Assembly: GCF_004363805.1 (NCBI RefSeq)
Contig: NZ_SNZP01000018.1
Span: 1 to 64,000 of the forward strand
Reading direction: 5' to 3'
Source: Paludibacterium purpuratum
Lineage (GTDB): Bacteria; Pseudomonadota; Gammaproteobacteria; Burkholderiales; Chromobacteriaceae
Length of the DNA: 64,000 nt
In this document: positions 6,902 to 16,204 of the stretch, piece by piece
Layout of the letters: each line of letters opens with the position of its first letter
Numbering within the stretch: the first letter of the stretch is position 1
Notes under the pieces: generated by a model
What the model was told of the DNA's origin: nothing
Databases searched by the model: none
The model's input: the letters and a program-made list of their open reading frames with translations, nothing else
Program-made: the position numbers and the translations under genes

Positions 6902-8575
6902 CTACACCGGTCGGGCGTTAAGCGCCAGCATTTCCGCCGCGTGATGCCGAGTGGCGTCGGTGATTTCCACGCCGCCAAGCATGCGCGCCACTTCGTGCAC
7001 CCGTTCGTTATCGCCGAGGACTTGAATGCGACTCAAGGTCTGGTTTTTCCGGGTTTCCTTGCTGACTTGCCAGTGTTGATCGCCGCATGAAGCCACTTGC
7101 GGTAGATGGGTGACGCACAGCACTTGGTAGTGTTGGCCCAAGGCTTGGAGTTTCTTGCCGACGACCTCGGCCACTCGCCCGCCGATGCCGACGTCGACTT
7201 CGTCGAAGATCAGCGTCGGTACGCGCGCCACTTGGCTGATGGCGACTTGCAGCGCCAGGCTGATGCGGGACAGTTCGCCGCCGGAGGCGATCTTGCCTAG
7301 CGCTTGCAAGCGGGTGCCGGTGTTGGTGGCGACCAGGTATTCGATGTCTTCCAGACCGTGCGAGCCTGGCGTGCCGAGCGGGGTGAGGGCGATGTCGAAA
7401 CGGGCGCCGTTCATGGCCAGGGTTTGCATTTCCTCGGCGACGCGTCGGCCAAGCTTGCCAGCAGCTTTATGGCGCGTTGCGCTCAATTTGTCGGCGATAT
7501 GACGATAGGCGGCGTCGAGTTCGTTTTCGGCGTGCGACAGCGCCGCCAGATCGGCAGCGGCGTCGAGTTCGCCGAGCTGGCGCTGCCACTCTTCCAGCCG
7601 TTGCGGCAAGTCTTGCGGCTGGCAGCGATATTTGCGCGCCATGCTCATCAAGGTGTCCAGTCGGTGCGCCATCTCCGCGAGTTGTTGCGGGTCTTCTTCG
7701 ATATGGCCGACGTAGTCGCGCAGGCTGTGCGTGGCTTCGTGCAGCTCGGCGTCGACCGAGGCGAGCAAAGTCTGAACCTCCGACAGGCGCGGGTCGAGGT
7801 GAGCCAGCTTGCCTAGCCGGTTTTGCACCGCGGCCAGTAGCGACAGGCAGTTGCCGTCCGTTTCCGATAGCGCGTCGATGGCTTGGTGGGCGCTGGCAAG
7901 CAATTCTGCGGCGTTGGCCAGTCGGTCGTGCGTCTGATTCAGGGTTTCCCATTCGCCGGGATGAATGCCGAGTGCGGCGACTTCGCTGATCTGCCAGTCG
8001 AGCCGCTCGCGCTCGCTTTGCGTGTGCTGTGCGTTTTTTTCGGCTTCGAGCCGGGCTCTCCGGGCGCTTTGCCATGCCTGCCAGGCGCCTTCGACCTCGC
8101 GAGCGAGCGCCTCCGCGCCGGCGTAGGCATCGAGCAACGTGCGCTGAGTGTCGCCACTTGCCAGCGACTGGTGCGCGTGCTGACCATGGATGTCGATCAG
8201 GGCGTCGCCGAGCAGCTTGAGCTGAGCGAGCGTGGCTTGCTGACCGTTGATCAGGCTTTTGGAGCGGCCGCTCTTGTCGACGATACGTCGCAGCAGAATT
8301 TCGCCTTCGTCGCCGGCCAGTTCGTTGTCGGCGAGCCAGGCGGCGAGATCCGGGCGGTCGACGATGGCGAAGCGGGCGCAGATGTCGGCGCGGTCGCAGC
8401 CTTCGCGCACGATCTGCGCGCCCTCGGAACGGTCGCCGAGCGCCAAGCCCAGCGCGTCGAGGATAATGGATTTGCCGGCGCCGGTTTCGCCGGTCAGCAC
8501 GGTAAAGCCGGCGGCGAAATCGAGCGCCAGTTCGTCGACGATGACAAAGTCTTTGATGCTAAGCGATAACAGCAT
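6902..8575 (-). CDS. recN: DNA repair protein RecN
   Basis: This SMC-like ATPase acts in recombinational repair of double-strand breaks. It has Walker A GETGAGKS near residue 33, long central coiled coils (Gln/Glu/Ala-rich, about 150-370), signature SGGELSRISLAL and Walker B TLIFDEVDVGIGG. At about 557 residues it matches the usual length. The start at MLLSLSIKDF (8575) fits known RecN N-termini; an in-frame ATG at 8587 is also possible. It follows nadK closely on the same strand, an arrangement seen in many proteobacteria. I saw no LexA box in this overlapped junction. Confidence 0.95.
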   Translation of the reverse strand: MLLSLSIKDFVIVDELALDFAAGFTVLTGETGAGKSIILDALGLALGDRSEGAQIVREGCDRADICARFAIVDRPDLAAWLADNELAGDEGEILLRRIVDKSGRSKSLINGQQATLAQLKLLGDALIDIHGQHAHQSLASGDTQRTLLDAYAGAEALAREVEGAWQAWQSARRARLEAEKNAQHTQSERERLDWQISEVAALGIHPGEWETLNQTHDRLANAAELLASAHQAIDALSETDGNCLSLLAAVQNRLGKLAHLDPRLSEVQTLLASVDAELHEATHSLRDYVGHIEEDPQQLAEMAHRLDTLMSMARKYRCQPQDLPQRLEEWQRQLGELDAAADLAALSHAENELDAAYRHIADKLSATRHKAAGKLGRRVAEEMQTLAMNGARFDIALTPLGTPGSHGLEDIEYLVATNTGTRLQALGKIASGGELSRISLALQVAISQVARVPTLIFDEVDVGIGGRVAEVVGKKLQALGQHYQVLCVTHLPQVASCGDQHWQVSKETRKNQTLSRIQVLGDNERVHEVARMLGGVEITDATRHHAAEMLALNARPV

Positions 8576-8593
8576 GGCAGTCGGCATCCGGTG

Positions 8594-9469
8594 TCAGAGA
8601 AGTCGCTCGCCCCAGTGCAATTTGTGGCGCAGCATGTCGTAATAGTTGTAGCCGAGCGGGTGCAGGATGCGCAGCGGGTTGCGGTAGCTGCGGATCAGCA
8701 CCCGATCCATTTCCATCAGGTCGCAGTTGGATTGGCCATCGAAATGTACGCGGGCATCCAGGCCGCGCGTCAGCATGAACTCGACCTCGCAGGAGTCGTT
8801 GACGGCAATCGGTCGATTGTTCAGCGATTGCGGACAGATCGGCACCAGGGTGATCGCTTGTAGCGTGGGCTGCAGGATCGGGCCGCCCGAGGCCAGCGCA
8901 TAGGCGGTTGAGCCGGTCGGAGTCGAGACGATCAGGCCGTCCGAACGCAGGCTGTAGACGAACTGGTTGTCGATGAATACTTCGAATTCGATCATGGTGC
9001 CGACCGCGCCGCGGTTGAATACCACGTCATTGAAGGCCAGGGCGTTGGCCACTTCGGCGTCTTCGCGCAAGACCACGGTCTGCAGCAGTATGCGATCTTC
9101 GGGGATGAACTGCCCTTGCAGGATGGCGTCGACCGAATCGAGCATCTCATGCAGCGGGATGTCGGTCATGAAGCCAAGCCGGCCCTGGTTGACCCCGATC
9201 ATCGGCACGCGGTAGGGCGCCAACAGGCGCGCGATCGACAGCATGGTGCCGTCGCCGCCGAGCACGATGGCCACGTCGACCAGTTTCCCCATGTCCATGC
9301 GGTCGATCAGCGCATGCCCGCCGGCCTCGACCTGCGTGGCGCTTTCCTTGTCGATGAAGACATTGATGCCGTGCTGTGCCAGGTGGTCGGCCAACTGGCG
9401 CAAGCTTGCGACGATGTTCGGCTTACTGTGGCGAGCGACTAGGCCGACGTTTTTGAACAGACTTTGCAT
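8594..9469 (-). CDS. nadK: NAD kinase
   Basis: This 291-residue cytosolic enzyme makes NADP from NAD and ATP or polyphosphate. The hallmark GGDGTMLS (catalytic Asp) is present, followed by GVNQGRLGFMTDI, the NDVVFNRG stretch contacting the substrate and the PTGSTAYALASGGPI loop. Length is typical. It is directly upstream of recN, separated by 6 bases from the ATG at 8587, so the two are probably cotranscribed. Confidence 0.96.
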   Translation of the reverse strand: MQSLFKNVGLVARHSKPNIVASLRQLADHLAQHGINVFIDKESATQVEAGGHALIDRMDMGKLVDVAIVLGGDGTMLSIARLLAPYRVPMIGVNQGRLGFMTDIPLHEMLDSVDAILQGQFIPEDRILLQTVVLREDAEVANALAFNDVVFNRGAVGTMIEFEVFIDNQFVYSLRSDGLIVSTPTGSTAYALASGGPILQPTLQAITLVPICPQSLNNRPIAVNDSCEVEFMLTRGLDARVHFDGQSNCDLMEMDRVLIRSYRNPLRILHPLGYNYYDMLRHKLHWGERLL

Positions 9470-9478
9470 TCGGGTAGT

Positions 9479-10135
9479 TTACCGGTTGTTGCTCATGTCG
9501 TCTGCATTGTGCTTCATGCCGGTCGCTTCGAGCGCTTTGAGGTAGAAGCGGATCAGATCGGCCAGCGAAGTCACATCGAGCTTGCTGAACAGGTTGGCGC
9601 GGTGCACTTCGACCGTGCGTGGCGAGAGGTCGAGTTCTCTGGCAATTTCCTTACTCGACAAACCGGCGGCCACGCCTTCGAGTACTTCGCGCTCTCGGCC
9701 GCTGATGCGTGCAAGCCGTGCCAGAACCTCTTGGGTTTCCACCTCTTGGCTGTGTTGACGGATGCTGAGTCGGATGGCTCGGCGCAAGCTCTCGACCAAT
9801 CGCATCTGATCGACCGGCTTGGTCAGGAAGTCGATCGCGCCGTTCTTGAAGGCGCGTCGGCATTGCTCGACGTCGCCATGGCCGGTGATGAACACCAACG
9901 GGATGTTGATGCCGCGTTCGGCCATCGTGTCCTGCAGCGCCAGTCCGCTAATGTGCGGCATGCGGATGTCGAGGACGGCACAGCCGATCTCGCCAGGCTG
10001 GCACTGCAACAGAAATGCTTGAGCGCTGGAAAATTTGAGGGCGCGCATGCCCTGGGCGCTGATCAATAGTGCCAATGAGTCGAGGACGGCCGGGTCGTCA
10101 TCCACGATATAGACGGTGGGCGTCATGGTGGTCAT
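9479..10135 (-). CDS. Two-component response regulator, FixJ family
   Basis: This 218-residue protein has an N-terminal receiver (VDDDP acidic pocket, phospho-acceptor Asp56 in AVLDIRMP, Thr in FITGH and Lys in LTKPVD). The C-terminal LuxR-type helix-turn-helix (about 145-205) contains REREVLEGVAAGLSSKEIA and SPRTVEVHR. FixJ-type regulators activate transcription once phosphorylated. It follows its cognate kinase with the kinase stop two bases from the ATG, so translation is probably coupled. No target operon is adjacent on this strand; its regulon is unknown. Confidence 0.9.
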   Translation of the reverse strand: MTTMTPTVYIVDDDPAVLDSLALLISAQGMRALKFSSAQAFLLQCQPGEIGCAVLDIRMPHISGLALQDTMAERGINIPLVFITGHGDVEQCRRAFKNGAIDFLTKPVDQMRLVESLRRAIRLSIRQHSQEVETQEVLARLARISGREREVLEGVAAGLSSKEIARELDLSPRTVEVHRANLFSKLDVTSLADLIRFYLKALEATGMKHNADDMSNNR

Positions 10136-10136
10136 G

Positions 10137-12428
10137 TCATTCTCTCGTATCGATATACGGTGGTGTGCCGGTGTCGAGCGGCGGCAGCTCGACCACGAAT
10201 TCGGCGCCGCCGCTCGATCGGTTGTGGGTGCTGATGTGTCCGCCGAAACTTTCGATGATGGTTTGGCAGATGGTCAGGCCCAATCCCATGCCGCCGTTCT
10301 TGGTGCTGAAGAACGGGGCGAAAACATTGTCGATCTTATCATCGCCGATGCCCGGGCCGTTGTCGCCCACTTTGATGCAGACGTGGCGAGCGCTGAAGCT
10401 GGTTTCGACGAACAAGCAGCCGGGGTGGGATTGGCCGTGCATGGCGTCGATGGCGTTGCGTACCAGATTGAGTACAACCTGCTCCAATTGAATGGTATCG
10501 GCGTAAACCAGCGGTAGGTGGCTGCCGGGGTGGTAGTCGACGGTGATTTCGTGCTGGCGCAGGTCGTAGTCGGCCAGAGCCAGTACATTGCTGATGGCGT
10601 GGTTGACGTCCACCGGCGTGTGTTGGTGTGTCTTCTTGGAGACGAATTCGCGCAGACGGTGCACGATCTTGCCCGCTCGGTCTGCCTGGTTGACGGCCGA
10701 TTGGATGGCCTGGACGATCAGCTCCAGGTTGGGGTCGTCTTCCTCAAGCAGGCTCAGGCTGGCCTGGCAATAGCTCATGATGGCCGACAGCGGTTGATTG
10801 ATTTCATGGGCGATACCCGAGGCCATCTCCCCCATCGAGGTGATACGCGTGACGCGGGCCAGTTCGTACTCGTGTTGCTTGAGGCGCGCCTCGCTGGTTT
10901 CTAGCGCCTCGAGCATACGGCGCCGCAGCGGCGCGGTGTCGCGAAAGGCCAGCACGGCGCCGATCAGGCCGCGGTTGCGATCGAACAACGGCGACACGGA
11001 GCCTTCGATCAGCAGTTTTTCGCCGTCGGGGCACAGCAGATAGCTGTTTTCTTCCAATTCCCGTGGCTGCTGCTTGGCGAGACATTCGATGAATGGATCG
11101 GCTACCGCGCGGCGGGCGAACTCGTAGCGCAACTTGAAGACCTCGCCCAATGGATGGCCGATGGCCTGCTCTTCGCTGGTGCCGAGGTGGCGCTGGGCGG
11201 CCGGATTCAGGTATTGCACCATGCGCTGATTGTCGATGGTGATCACGGCATCGCTGATGGCCTGTAGCGTCACCATGGCGTGTTCCCGCGTGCGATATAG
11301 GCTGTCGTCGGCGAATTCCCGATCCTTGCGCGCGTTGTGACGGATGGTCACGATCAGCAGAATCAGGTAGCTGGGCAGCGCAGCGGCCAGGATGGCCAGG
11401 AGCAGGTTCGCACGGTCGATCGTGTGGAGCCGCAACTGGCTCGAGATGTTGAGTTCGTACGGGAAGTAAGGCGTGGCGATTTGTTCGCGGCGCTCTATGC
11501 GCGGCAGCAGCAAGTCGAGCTGGCTGGGCGATAGGAGGGCGTGCCGCGAGTAGACGGCACTGTCGTACTGGCTGGAAGCACCCTCCTGGCGCGAGAGCGT
11601 GATGTCGAATAAATCCGATTGCTCGTCGTGCAGGTTGATCAGTCCGTCGATACGCAACAGTATTGTGACGATGCCGATACTCTCTTCCGGTCGCATGATC
11701 GGGCTGGTCGAGGGTGGCGAAGGCGAGTACAGGGCATGGATGTAGGCGATGGCCGATTGGTCGTTGCTTAGGCGTAACAGCGGTGTGACCTCGATATCGG
11801 TGCTGCGCAACGCACGTTCCACCGTCGGACCGACGATCGTGTCTGCCAGAAGGTCGAGCCCCATGGCGCTACGGGCGTTTTGCGTCAGCGCGGGCTCCGC
11901 CATGGTGAAGGGGATGTAGGATTCTCGGGCCGGCGCGGTATGCCAGTTGGCGCTTTGGAGCCATCCGGCGTGGCCATCGTGCTGATAGTCGCGGATACGG
12001 AAGTCCGGGCCAAAGGTATCGCGCTGGGCGTACTCGAAGGTTGGCCGTTGATAATGGGCGATACGTTGTTGAAAGCCCATGGAGTAGATGAAGCTGTAGC
12101 GTTTGGCGGCCTGCTGCGCATAGCTGCGCAGCTCGGTGTCGCGCACGTCAGGATCGCTGGCGATGATATCTTCGAAGCCGAACATGACGAGTTCGCAACT
12201 TTTTAACCGGGCTTCGACGCTGCGCGTCAGATAGAACGAGACGCGTTTGAAATGCTGTTGCTGGCGCTGGATGTCGGCACCGATCATCAGGCCGACCGCG
12301 AGCAGGCTCAGCACGAGCCAGGTGGCGAAAAACCAGGCCCAGGCCTTGCGGGGTGCCTCGGACAGCAGAAGTTTCTGCCCGAGCCAGAAGCCGGTATGCG
12401 CCGTGGGAGGAGTGTCGCGTTTGGACAT
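10137..12428 (-). CDS. CHASE-PAS hybrid-type membrane sensor histidine kinase
   Basis: This 763-residue kinase has a first membrane helix (about 30-50), a periplasmic region of about 270 residues resembling a CHASE domain, a second helix (about 345-365) and a PAS domain (about 385-490, ISDAVITID..). A HisKA domain follows with phospho-His in SGIAHEINQPLSAI, then an HATPase with N box NLVRNAIDAM, G1 VGDNGPGI and G2 GGMGLGLTI. CHASE domains usually bind small ligands outside the cytoplasm. The HisKA/FixJ pairing is like FixL- or TodS-type signalling. No haem-PAS residues can be claimed. It is encoded directly before the response regulator. Confidence 0.9.
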   Translation of the reverse strand: MSKRDTPPTAHTGFWLGQKLLLSEAPRKAWAWFFATWLVLSLLAVGLMIGADIQRQQQHFKRVSFYLTRSVEARLKSCELVMFGFEDIIASDPDVRDTELRSYAQQAAKRYSFIYSMGFQQRIAHYQRPTFEYAQRDTFGPDFRIRDYQHDGHAGWLQSANWHTAPARESYIPFTMAEPALTQNARSAMGLDLLADTIVGPTVERALRSTDIEVTPLLRLSNDQSAIAYIHALYSPSPPSTSPIMRPEESIGIVTILLRIDGLINLHDEQSDLFDITLSRQEGASSQYDSAVYSRHALLSPSQLDLLLPRIERREQIATPYFPYELNISSQLRLHTIDRANLLLAILAAALPSYLILLIVTIRHNARKDREFADDSLYRTREHAMVTLQAISDAVITIDNQRMVQYLNPAAQRHLGTSEEQAIGHPLGEVFKLRYEFARRAVADPFIECLAKQQPRELEENSYLLCPDGEKLLIEGSVSPLFDRNRGLIGAVLAFRDTAPLRRRMLEALETSEARLKQHEYELARVTRITSMGEMASGIAHEINQPLSAIMSYCQASLSLLEEDDPNLELIVQAIQSAVNQADRAGKIVHRLREFVSKKTHQHTPVDVNHAISNVLALADYDLRQHEITVDYHPGSHLPLVYADTIQLEQVVLNLVRNAIDAMHGQSHPGCLFVETSFSARHVCIKVGDNGPGIGDDKIDNVFAPFFSTKNGGMGLGLTICQTIIESFGGHISTHNRSSGGAEFVVELPPLDTGTPPYIDTRE

Positions 12429-12429
12429 A

Positions 12430-13392
12430 TCAGCGGTTGCGGATGATCATGATGGCGGTGCCGGTCTTCAGCAGGGTGTCCGGGCCCGGGCCGAACTGAA
12501 CTTCTTCGCCGGGGTGCTCTAGCGCGACGATCAGCAAGCGGCCACCCTGGGCGGCCTGGTAGTCCTGCAGCGGCTGGCCATCCCACTGTTCCTCGGTGGT
12601 GATGATCTCGGCCTTGAATGTATCGGGATAGCGGTTGTGCAGCGTTTCGAAAAAGCGCTGGGTTTCCGGGCGCAACACGCTATTGGCCATGCTCATGCCG
12701 CCCAGCATCGAGGGCACCACGACCTTGTCTGCGCCGACAGCCGTCAGTTTCTTGCGGGTGCTTTCGTTTTCCGCCTTGGAAATGGTGGTGATCGCCGGGT
12801 TCAGGCTCTTGGCGGTCACGATGACGAAGGCATTCTCCGCGTCGGAGGTCAGGCAGGTGATGATCGCTTGAGCCTGGTCGATGCCGGCGGCCAGCAGATT
12901 GGCGTCCTGGGTGGCATCCCCGACGATGTAGGGTACGCCGCGTGCTTCGAGTTGGTTGGCGATGGCATCGTTGCGTTCGATGACCACCACCTGATGCCCG
13001 CTGCGCTCGATTTCTTCCAGCGTGTAAAGTCCGGTTCGGCTGAGGCCGCACAGAATGACGTGTCCCGAAAAGCGGGCAATGACCTTTTCCATTTTTTTAC
13101 GCTTGAGGTAGAGGGGAAGATCGCCCTGAAACAGCATCAGGGTCAGTGAGGAAATGCCGTAACCGACGACGCCGGTGCCCAGCACGATCAACAGGATGGT
13201 GAAAATGCGGCCGCCGGTATCCAGCGGATGCACTTCGCCATAGCCGATAGTCGATAGCGTAATGACCGTCATGAACAGGCTGTCGAGTACCGACCAGCCT
13301 TCGATGAGCGTGTAGCCGAGCGTGCCCGCTAGCAAGGTTGCCAGCAAGAGTCCCAATAGATACAGCAGCTTGCGGGTGAATTTTTTTCTCAT
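12430..13392 (-). CDS. Potassium channel with RCK (TrkA-N) domain
   Basis: This 320-residue protein has two membrane helices (about 10-30 and 60-90) flanking a pore loop with the K+ selectivity filter TIGYG. An RCK domain follows (about 110-230) with a Rossmann-type start VILCGLSRTG, then a small C-terminal RCK_C-like part. It is likely an MthK-like, ligand-gated K+ channel of the inner membrane. The gene is two bases upstream of the sensor kinase gene on the same strand, so it may be in the same transcript. That would put ion flux and the two-component system in one unit, which is inference. Confidence 0.9.
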   Translation of the reverse strand: MRKKFTRKLLYLLGLLLATLLAGTLGYTLIEGWSVLDSLFMTVITLSTIGYGEVHPLDTGGRIFTILLIVLGTGVVGYGISSLTLMLFQGDLPLYLKRKKMEKVIARFSGHVILCGLSRTGLYTLEEIERSGHQVVVIERNDAIANQLEARGVPYIVGDATQDANLLAAGIDQAQAIITCLTSDAENAFVIVTAKSLNPAITTISKAENESTRKKLTAVGADKVVVPSMLGGMSMANSVLRPETQRFFETLHNRYPDTFKAEIITTEEQWDGQPLQDYQAAQGGRLLIVALEHPGEEVQFGPGPDTLLKTGTAIMIIRNR

Positions 13393-13452
13393 ACAGCCTG
13401 ACTAGACAACGGCGCGCGCGCCCGAAAGCCCGGCTGCACGCCATTGCGGCAA

Positions 13453-14028
13453 TCAGTCGTCGAACAGAGCGGGGTGCTGCCGGAGAAAGGCGGCAATCTT
13501 CGGTGCGATGACGGCTTGGCAATAGGGCGCCTGGCGATTTTGCCAATAATATCGTTGATGATGGTTTTCTGCAGGATAAAATGTGCCGACGGGCGCGATT
13601 TCGGTCACGATAGGCTGCGGAAAATGTCCGGTTTCGGTGAGTTTTCGCACGATTGCCCGCGCCGAATCGCGTTGAGTGTCATCCTGATAAAAGATGGCGG
13701 ATCGGTACTGGGTACCGATATCGTGCCCCTGTCTGTTGAGGGTGGTCGGGTCGTGAATGCTGAAGAACACCTCCAGCAAAGTGATGTAGGACACGACCCT
13801 CGGATCGAATTCGATGCGCACCGTCTCGGCGTGGCCGGTCTCGCCGCCACATACCGCCTGATAGTCCGGGTTGGGCGATTGTCCGCCGCAGTAGCCGCTG
13901 ATCACCTGCCGCACGCCGCCGATGCTGGAGAAGATGGCTTCCAGGCACCAGAAGCAACCACCAGCCAAATAGGCCATTTCAAGGGGTTCCTGCGTAACAG
14001 CGACTTCGCTTGCCGTGTGGTTTGTCAT
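13453..14028 (-). CDS. msrA: Peptide-methionine (S)-S-oxide reductase MsrA
   Basis: This 191-residue enzyme repairs oxidised methionine. The catalytic motif GGCFWCLEA is at residues 23-31, followed by GYCGG and GHAETVR, with YRSAIFY and the tail motif YPAENHHQRY characteristic of MsrA. The N-terminus before the motif is slightly long for the family and carries no signal peptide, so it is probably cytosolic. It is a single gene with gaps on both sides. Confidence 0.95.
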   Translation of the reverse strand: MTNHTASEVAVTQEPLEMAYLAGGCFWCLEAIFSSIGGVRQVISGYCGGQSPNPDYQAVCGGETGHAETVRIEFDPRVVSYITLLEVFFSIHDPTTLNRQGHDIGTQYRSAIFYQDDTQRDSARAIVRKLTETGHFPQPIVTEIAPVGTFYPAENHHQRYYWQNRQAPYCQAVIAPKIAAFLRQHPALFDD

Positions 14029-14110
14029 GACGTTTCCTTGGATTGTCGCTAGGGCTAGTCGACCCGCTTTTGCCGAGTGCGGCGTGTGATTTCAGCATAT
14101 CCAGGTTAAT

Positions 14111-16204
14111 TCAGATATCAAATCTTGCCGCCTGTCCAATGTGGATCGCGCGTTCCGCCGAGGCGATGGTCTCGGGCCGATGGGCGATCAATACGCGTGT
14201 CATGTTGAGCAGCGCCACTGCGTGATTGATTTGCCGTTCGAGATCCACGTCCAGATGGCTGGTGGCTTCGTCAAGCAGCAGGATATGCGGTTGACGGTAG
14301 AGGGCCCGTGCCAATAACAGGCGCTGTTTTTGCCCGCCGGAAAGCGTGGTGCCCATATCCCCGACTAAGGTGTGGTAGGCCATTGGCAGCGCCATGATGG
14401 TGGCGTGCAGTGCGGCGGATTGGGCACAGGCTTCCACGCGCGCCAGATCCGGCTGCGGGTCGAAAAAGGCGATGTTGTCCAGGATGGAGCCGGCGAACAG
14501 TTGATCGTTTTGCATGACGCAGGCGCAACGTTCCAGTATGCCGTGATGACCTAAGGCACGTAACGGTACGCCGCCGATCAATATTTCGCCGTCGATCGGC
14601 TGGAAAATGCCTAACACCATTTTTAACAGGGTGGTTTTGCCGCACCCGCTCGGGCCGACCAGGGCGACCGATTCGCCGTCGCGTATGGTGAAGCTGAGGT
14701 CGCGTATTAACCAGGGTTCGTTGGGGGCAAAGCGAAACGAAACGTGGCGAAATTCAATCGAAGAATCCGCGGGGCTTACCGTACCCAATCGGGGCGGCGG
14801 ATCGGGCTCGCTCAATACGATGTCCGCCAAGCGTTCGACTTGCAGGCGTAGCATTTTCAGCTCCACCGCCTTGCCGATCAGCCCTGCCATGCGTGTCGCG
14901 AATTGCGTGCTGTACGTGGTAAAGGCGAGGTACATGCCCACCGAGAACGACTGGTCCAATACCAAAGAGGCACCGAACCACAGTACCGCAGCCTGCTGCA
15001 GGCCGAGCAGCAGCATTTCGCTCGTGTGGTAGGCGATAGCGAGCTTTTCCGACTTGACGTGTGTGTTGGTGCGCTCGATCAACAGATTCAGCCAAGCCGA
15101 ACGTCGTTCGCCCAGTCGTTGAAACAGCTTGACGGCTTGAATGCCGCGCAACGTTTCCAGGAGGTGGCCATCTTGGCGGGCCTCCAAGACCAGCAATTTT
15201 TCGCTGACTTCTCGCAGATGGCCATACCAGGCCCAACGCAGCAGACCGTAAGTCGCTAGGCCGATGCAGGAGATCATTGCCAGAGAGGTGCTATAACGCA
15301 GCATGACGCACAAGGTGCCGATGACCAGCAAGCCATCCAGCAGGGCTTCGATGAAGTAACGGCTCAGGGTTTGTTGGATCGTGGCAGCACCCTGAAAGCG
15401 GGACGAAATATCGCCGATGAAGCGCTTTTCGAACCATGCCAGAGGCAAGCGCAACAGATGACTGAAAATGCGTGTGGTCCATTGCAGGCCGACCAGGGTA
15501 CTGAACTGCAGTACGGCCCAGGCACGCACAGCCGACACCAGGGCTTGCGCCATGACGACCAGCAAAAAGCCGACCACCAACACTTTGAGCATATCCTGGT
15601 CGGCGCTCAACAGTACGCTATCGACCAACCATTGCGAGAACAGTGGCGTAGCCAGTGCCAACAGTTCGAGCATCAACGCCAATAGAAAAATCTGTGCCAC
15701 GGCCTGGCGCCAGCCGGTGGTGCCGGCCAATAAGTGTCGCCAGGGCAGGTATTGCGTTTCTTCGATTTTGCGAAACGCCGCTGTCGGGGATAGCTCCAGC
15801 GCAATGCCGGTGAAATGGCGCGATACCTCATGCCAATTGATATGGCGCCGGCCTGCGACCGGGTCGTGGATGACGATGCCGTGTTCGGCGACGCGTGCCA
15901 GCACCACGTAATGATTCAGATTCCAATGCAGAATCGCCGGGCGCTGCAGTTGCGATAACTCGGCGAGTTCCAGTCTGAGTGCTCGGCCAGCCATGCCCAG
16001 GTGCTCGGCGGTACGCACCAGGTCGGCCAGCGTCATGCCCTTGAGCGAAGTGGCAAAGCGGCGTCGCAGCGTCAATAAGTCGATGCGGTGGCCATGGTAG
16101 CCGGCGACCATGGCCAATGCCGCCAGCCCGCACTCGGCCGCTTCGGTTTGTAACACGACAGGTAGTGTCGGCCCAAAGGCGAGGCGCTGCTTCAGATTTA
16201 CCAT
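14111..16204 (-). CDS. Peptidase-containing ABC exporter (C39 family, bacteriocin-type)
   Basis: This 697-residue protein has an N-terminal C39 peptidase domain (about 1-140) with catalytic Cys25 (TEAAECGLAAL), His98 (NHYVVL) and Asp114 (IHDP) all present. A six-helix ABC membrane domain (about 165-440) and an ATPase domain follow (Walker A GPSGCGKTT, signature LSGGQKQR, Walker B ILLLDEATS). Such exporters cut double-glycine leaders and secrete the peptide, as for microcin or colicin V. It overlaps the upstream HlyD-type gene by 7 bases. No candidate substrate with a double-glycine leader was found nearby, and no TolC-like gene is in the window. Confidence 0.93.
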   Translation of the reverse strand: MVNLKQRLAFGPTLPVVLQTEAAECGLAALAMVAGYHGHRIDLLTLRRRFATSLKGMTLADLVRTAEHLGMAGRALRLELAELSQLQRPAILHWNLNHYVVLARVAEHGIVIHDPVAGRRHINWHEVSRHFTGIALELSPTAAFRKIEETQYLPWRHLLAGTTGWRQAVAQIFLLALMLELLALATPLFSQWLVDSVLLSADQDMLKVLVVGFLLVVMAQALVSAVRAWAVLQFSTLVGLQWTTRIFSHLLRLPLAWFEKRFIGDISSRFQGAATIQQTLSRYFIEALLDGLLVIGTLCVMLRYSTSLAMISCIGLATYGLLRWAWYGHLREVSEKLLVLEARQDGHLLETLRGIQAVKLFQRLGERRSAWLNLLIERTNTHVKSEKLAIAYHTSEMLLLGLQQAAVLWFGASLVLDQSFSVGMYLAFTTYSTQFATRMAGLIGKAVELKMLRLQVERLADIVLSEPDPPPRLGTVSPADSSIEFRHVSFRFAPNEPWLIRDLSFTIRDGESVALVGPSGCGKTTLLKMVLGIFQPIDGEILIGGVPLRALGHHGILERCACVMQNDQLFAGSILDNIAFFDPQPDLARVEACAQSAALHATIMALPMAYHTLVGDMGTTLSGGQKQRLLLARALYRQPHILLLDEATSHLDVDLERQINHAVALLNMTRVLIAHRPETIASAERAIHIGQAARFDI

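Noticed and set aside
6700-6921. Plus-strand frame of 73 codons before recN
   Set aside because: The MerR-like similarity is in another frame; this frame has Ser/Arg-rich low-complexity content and is out of register.
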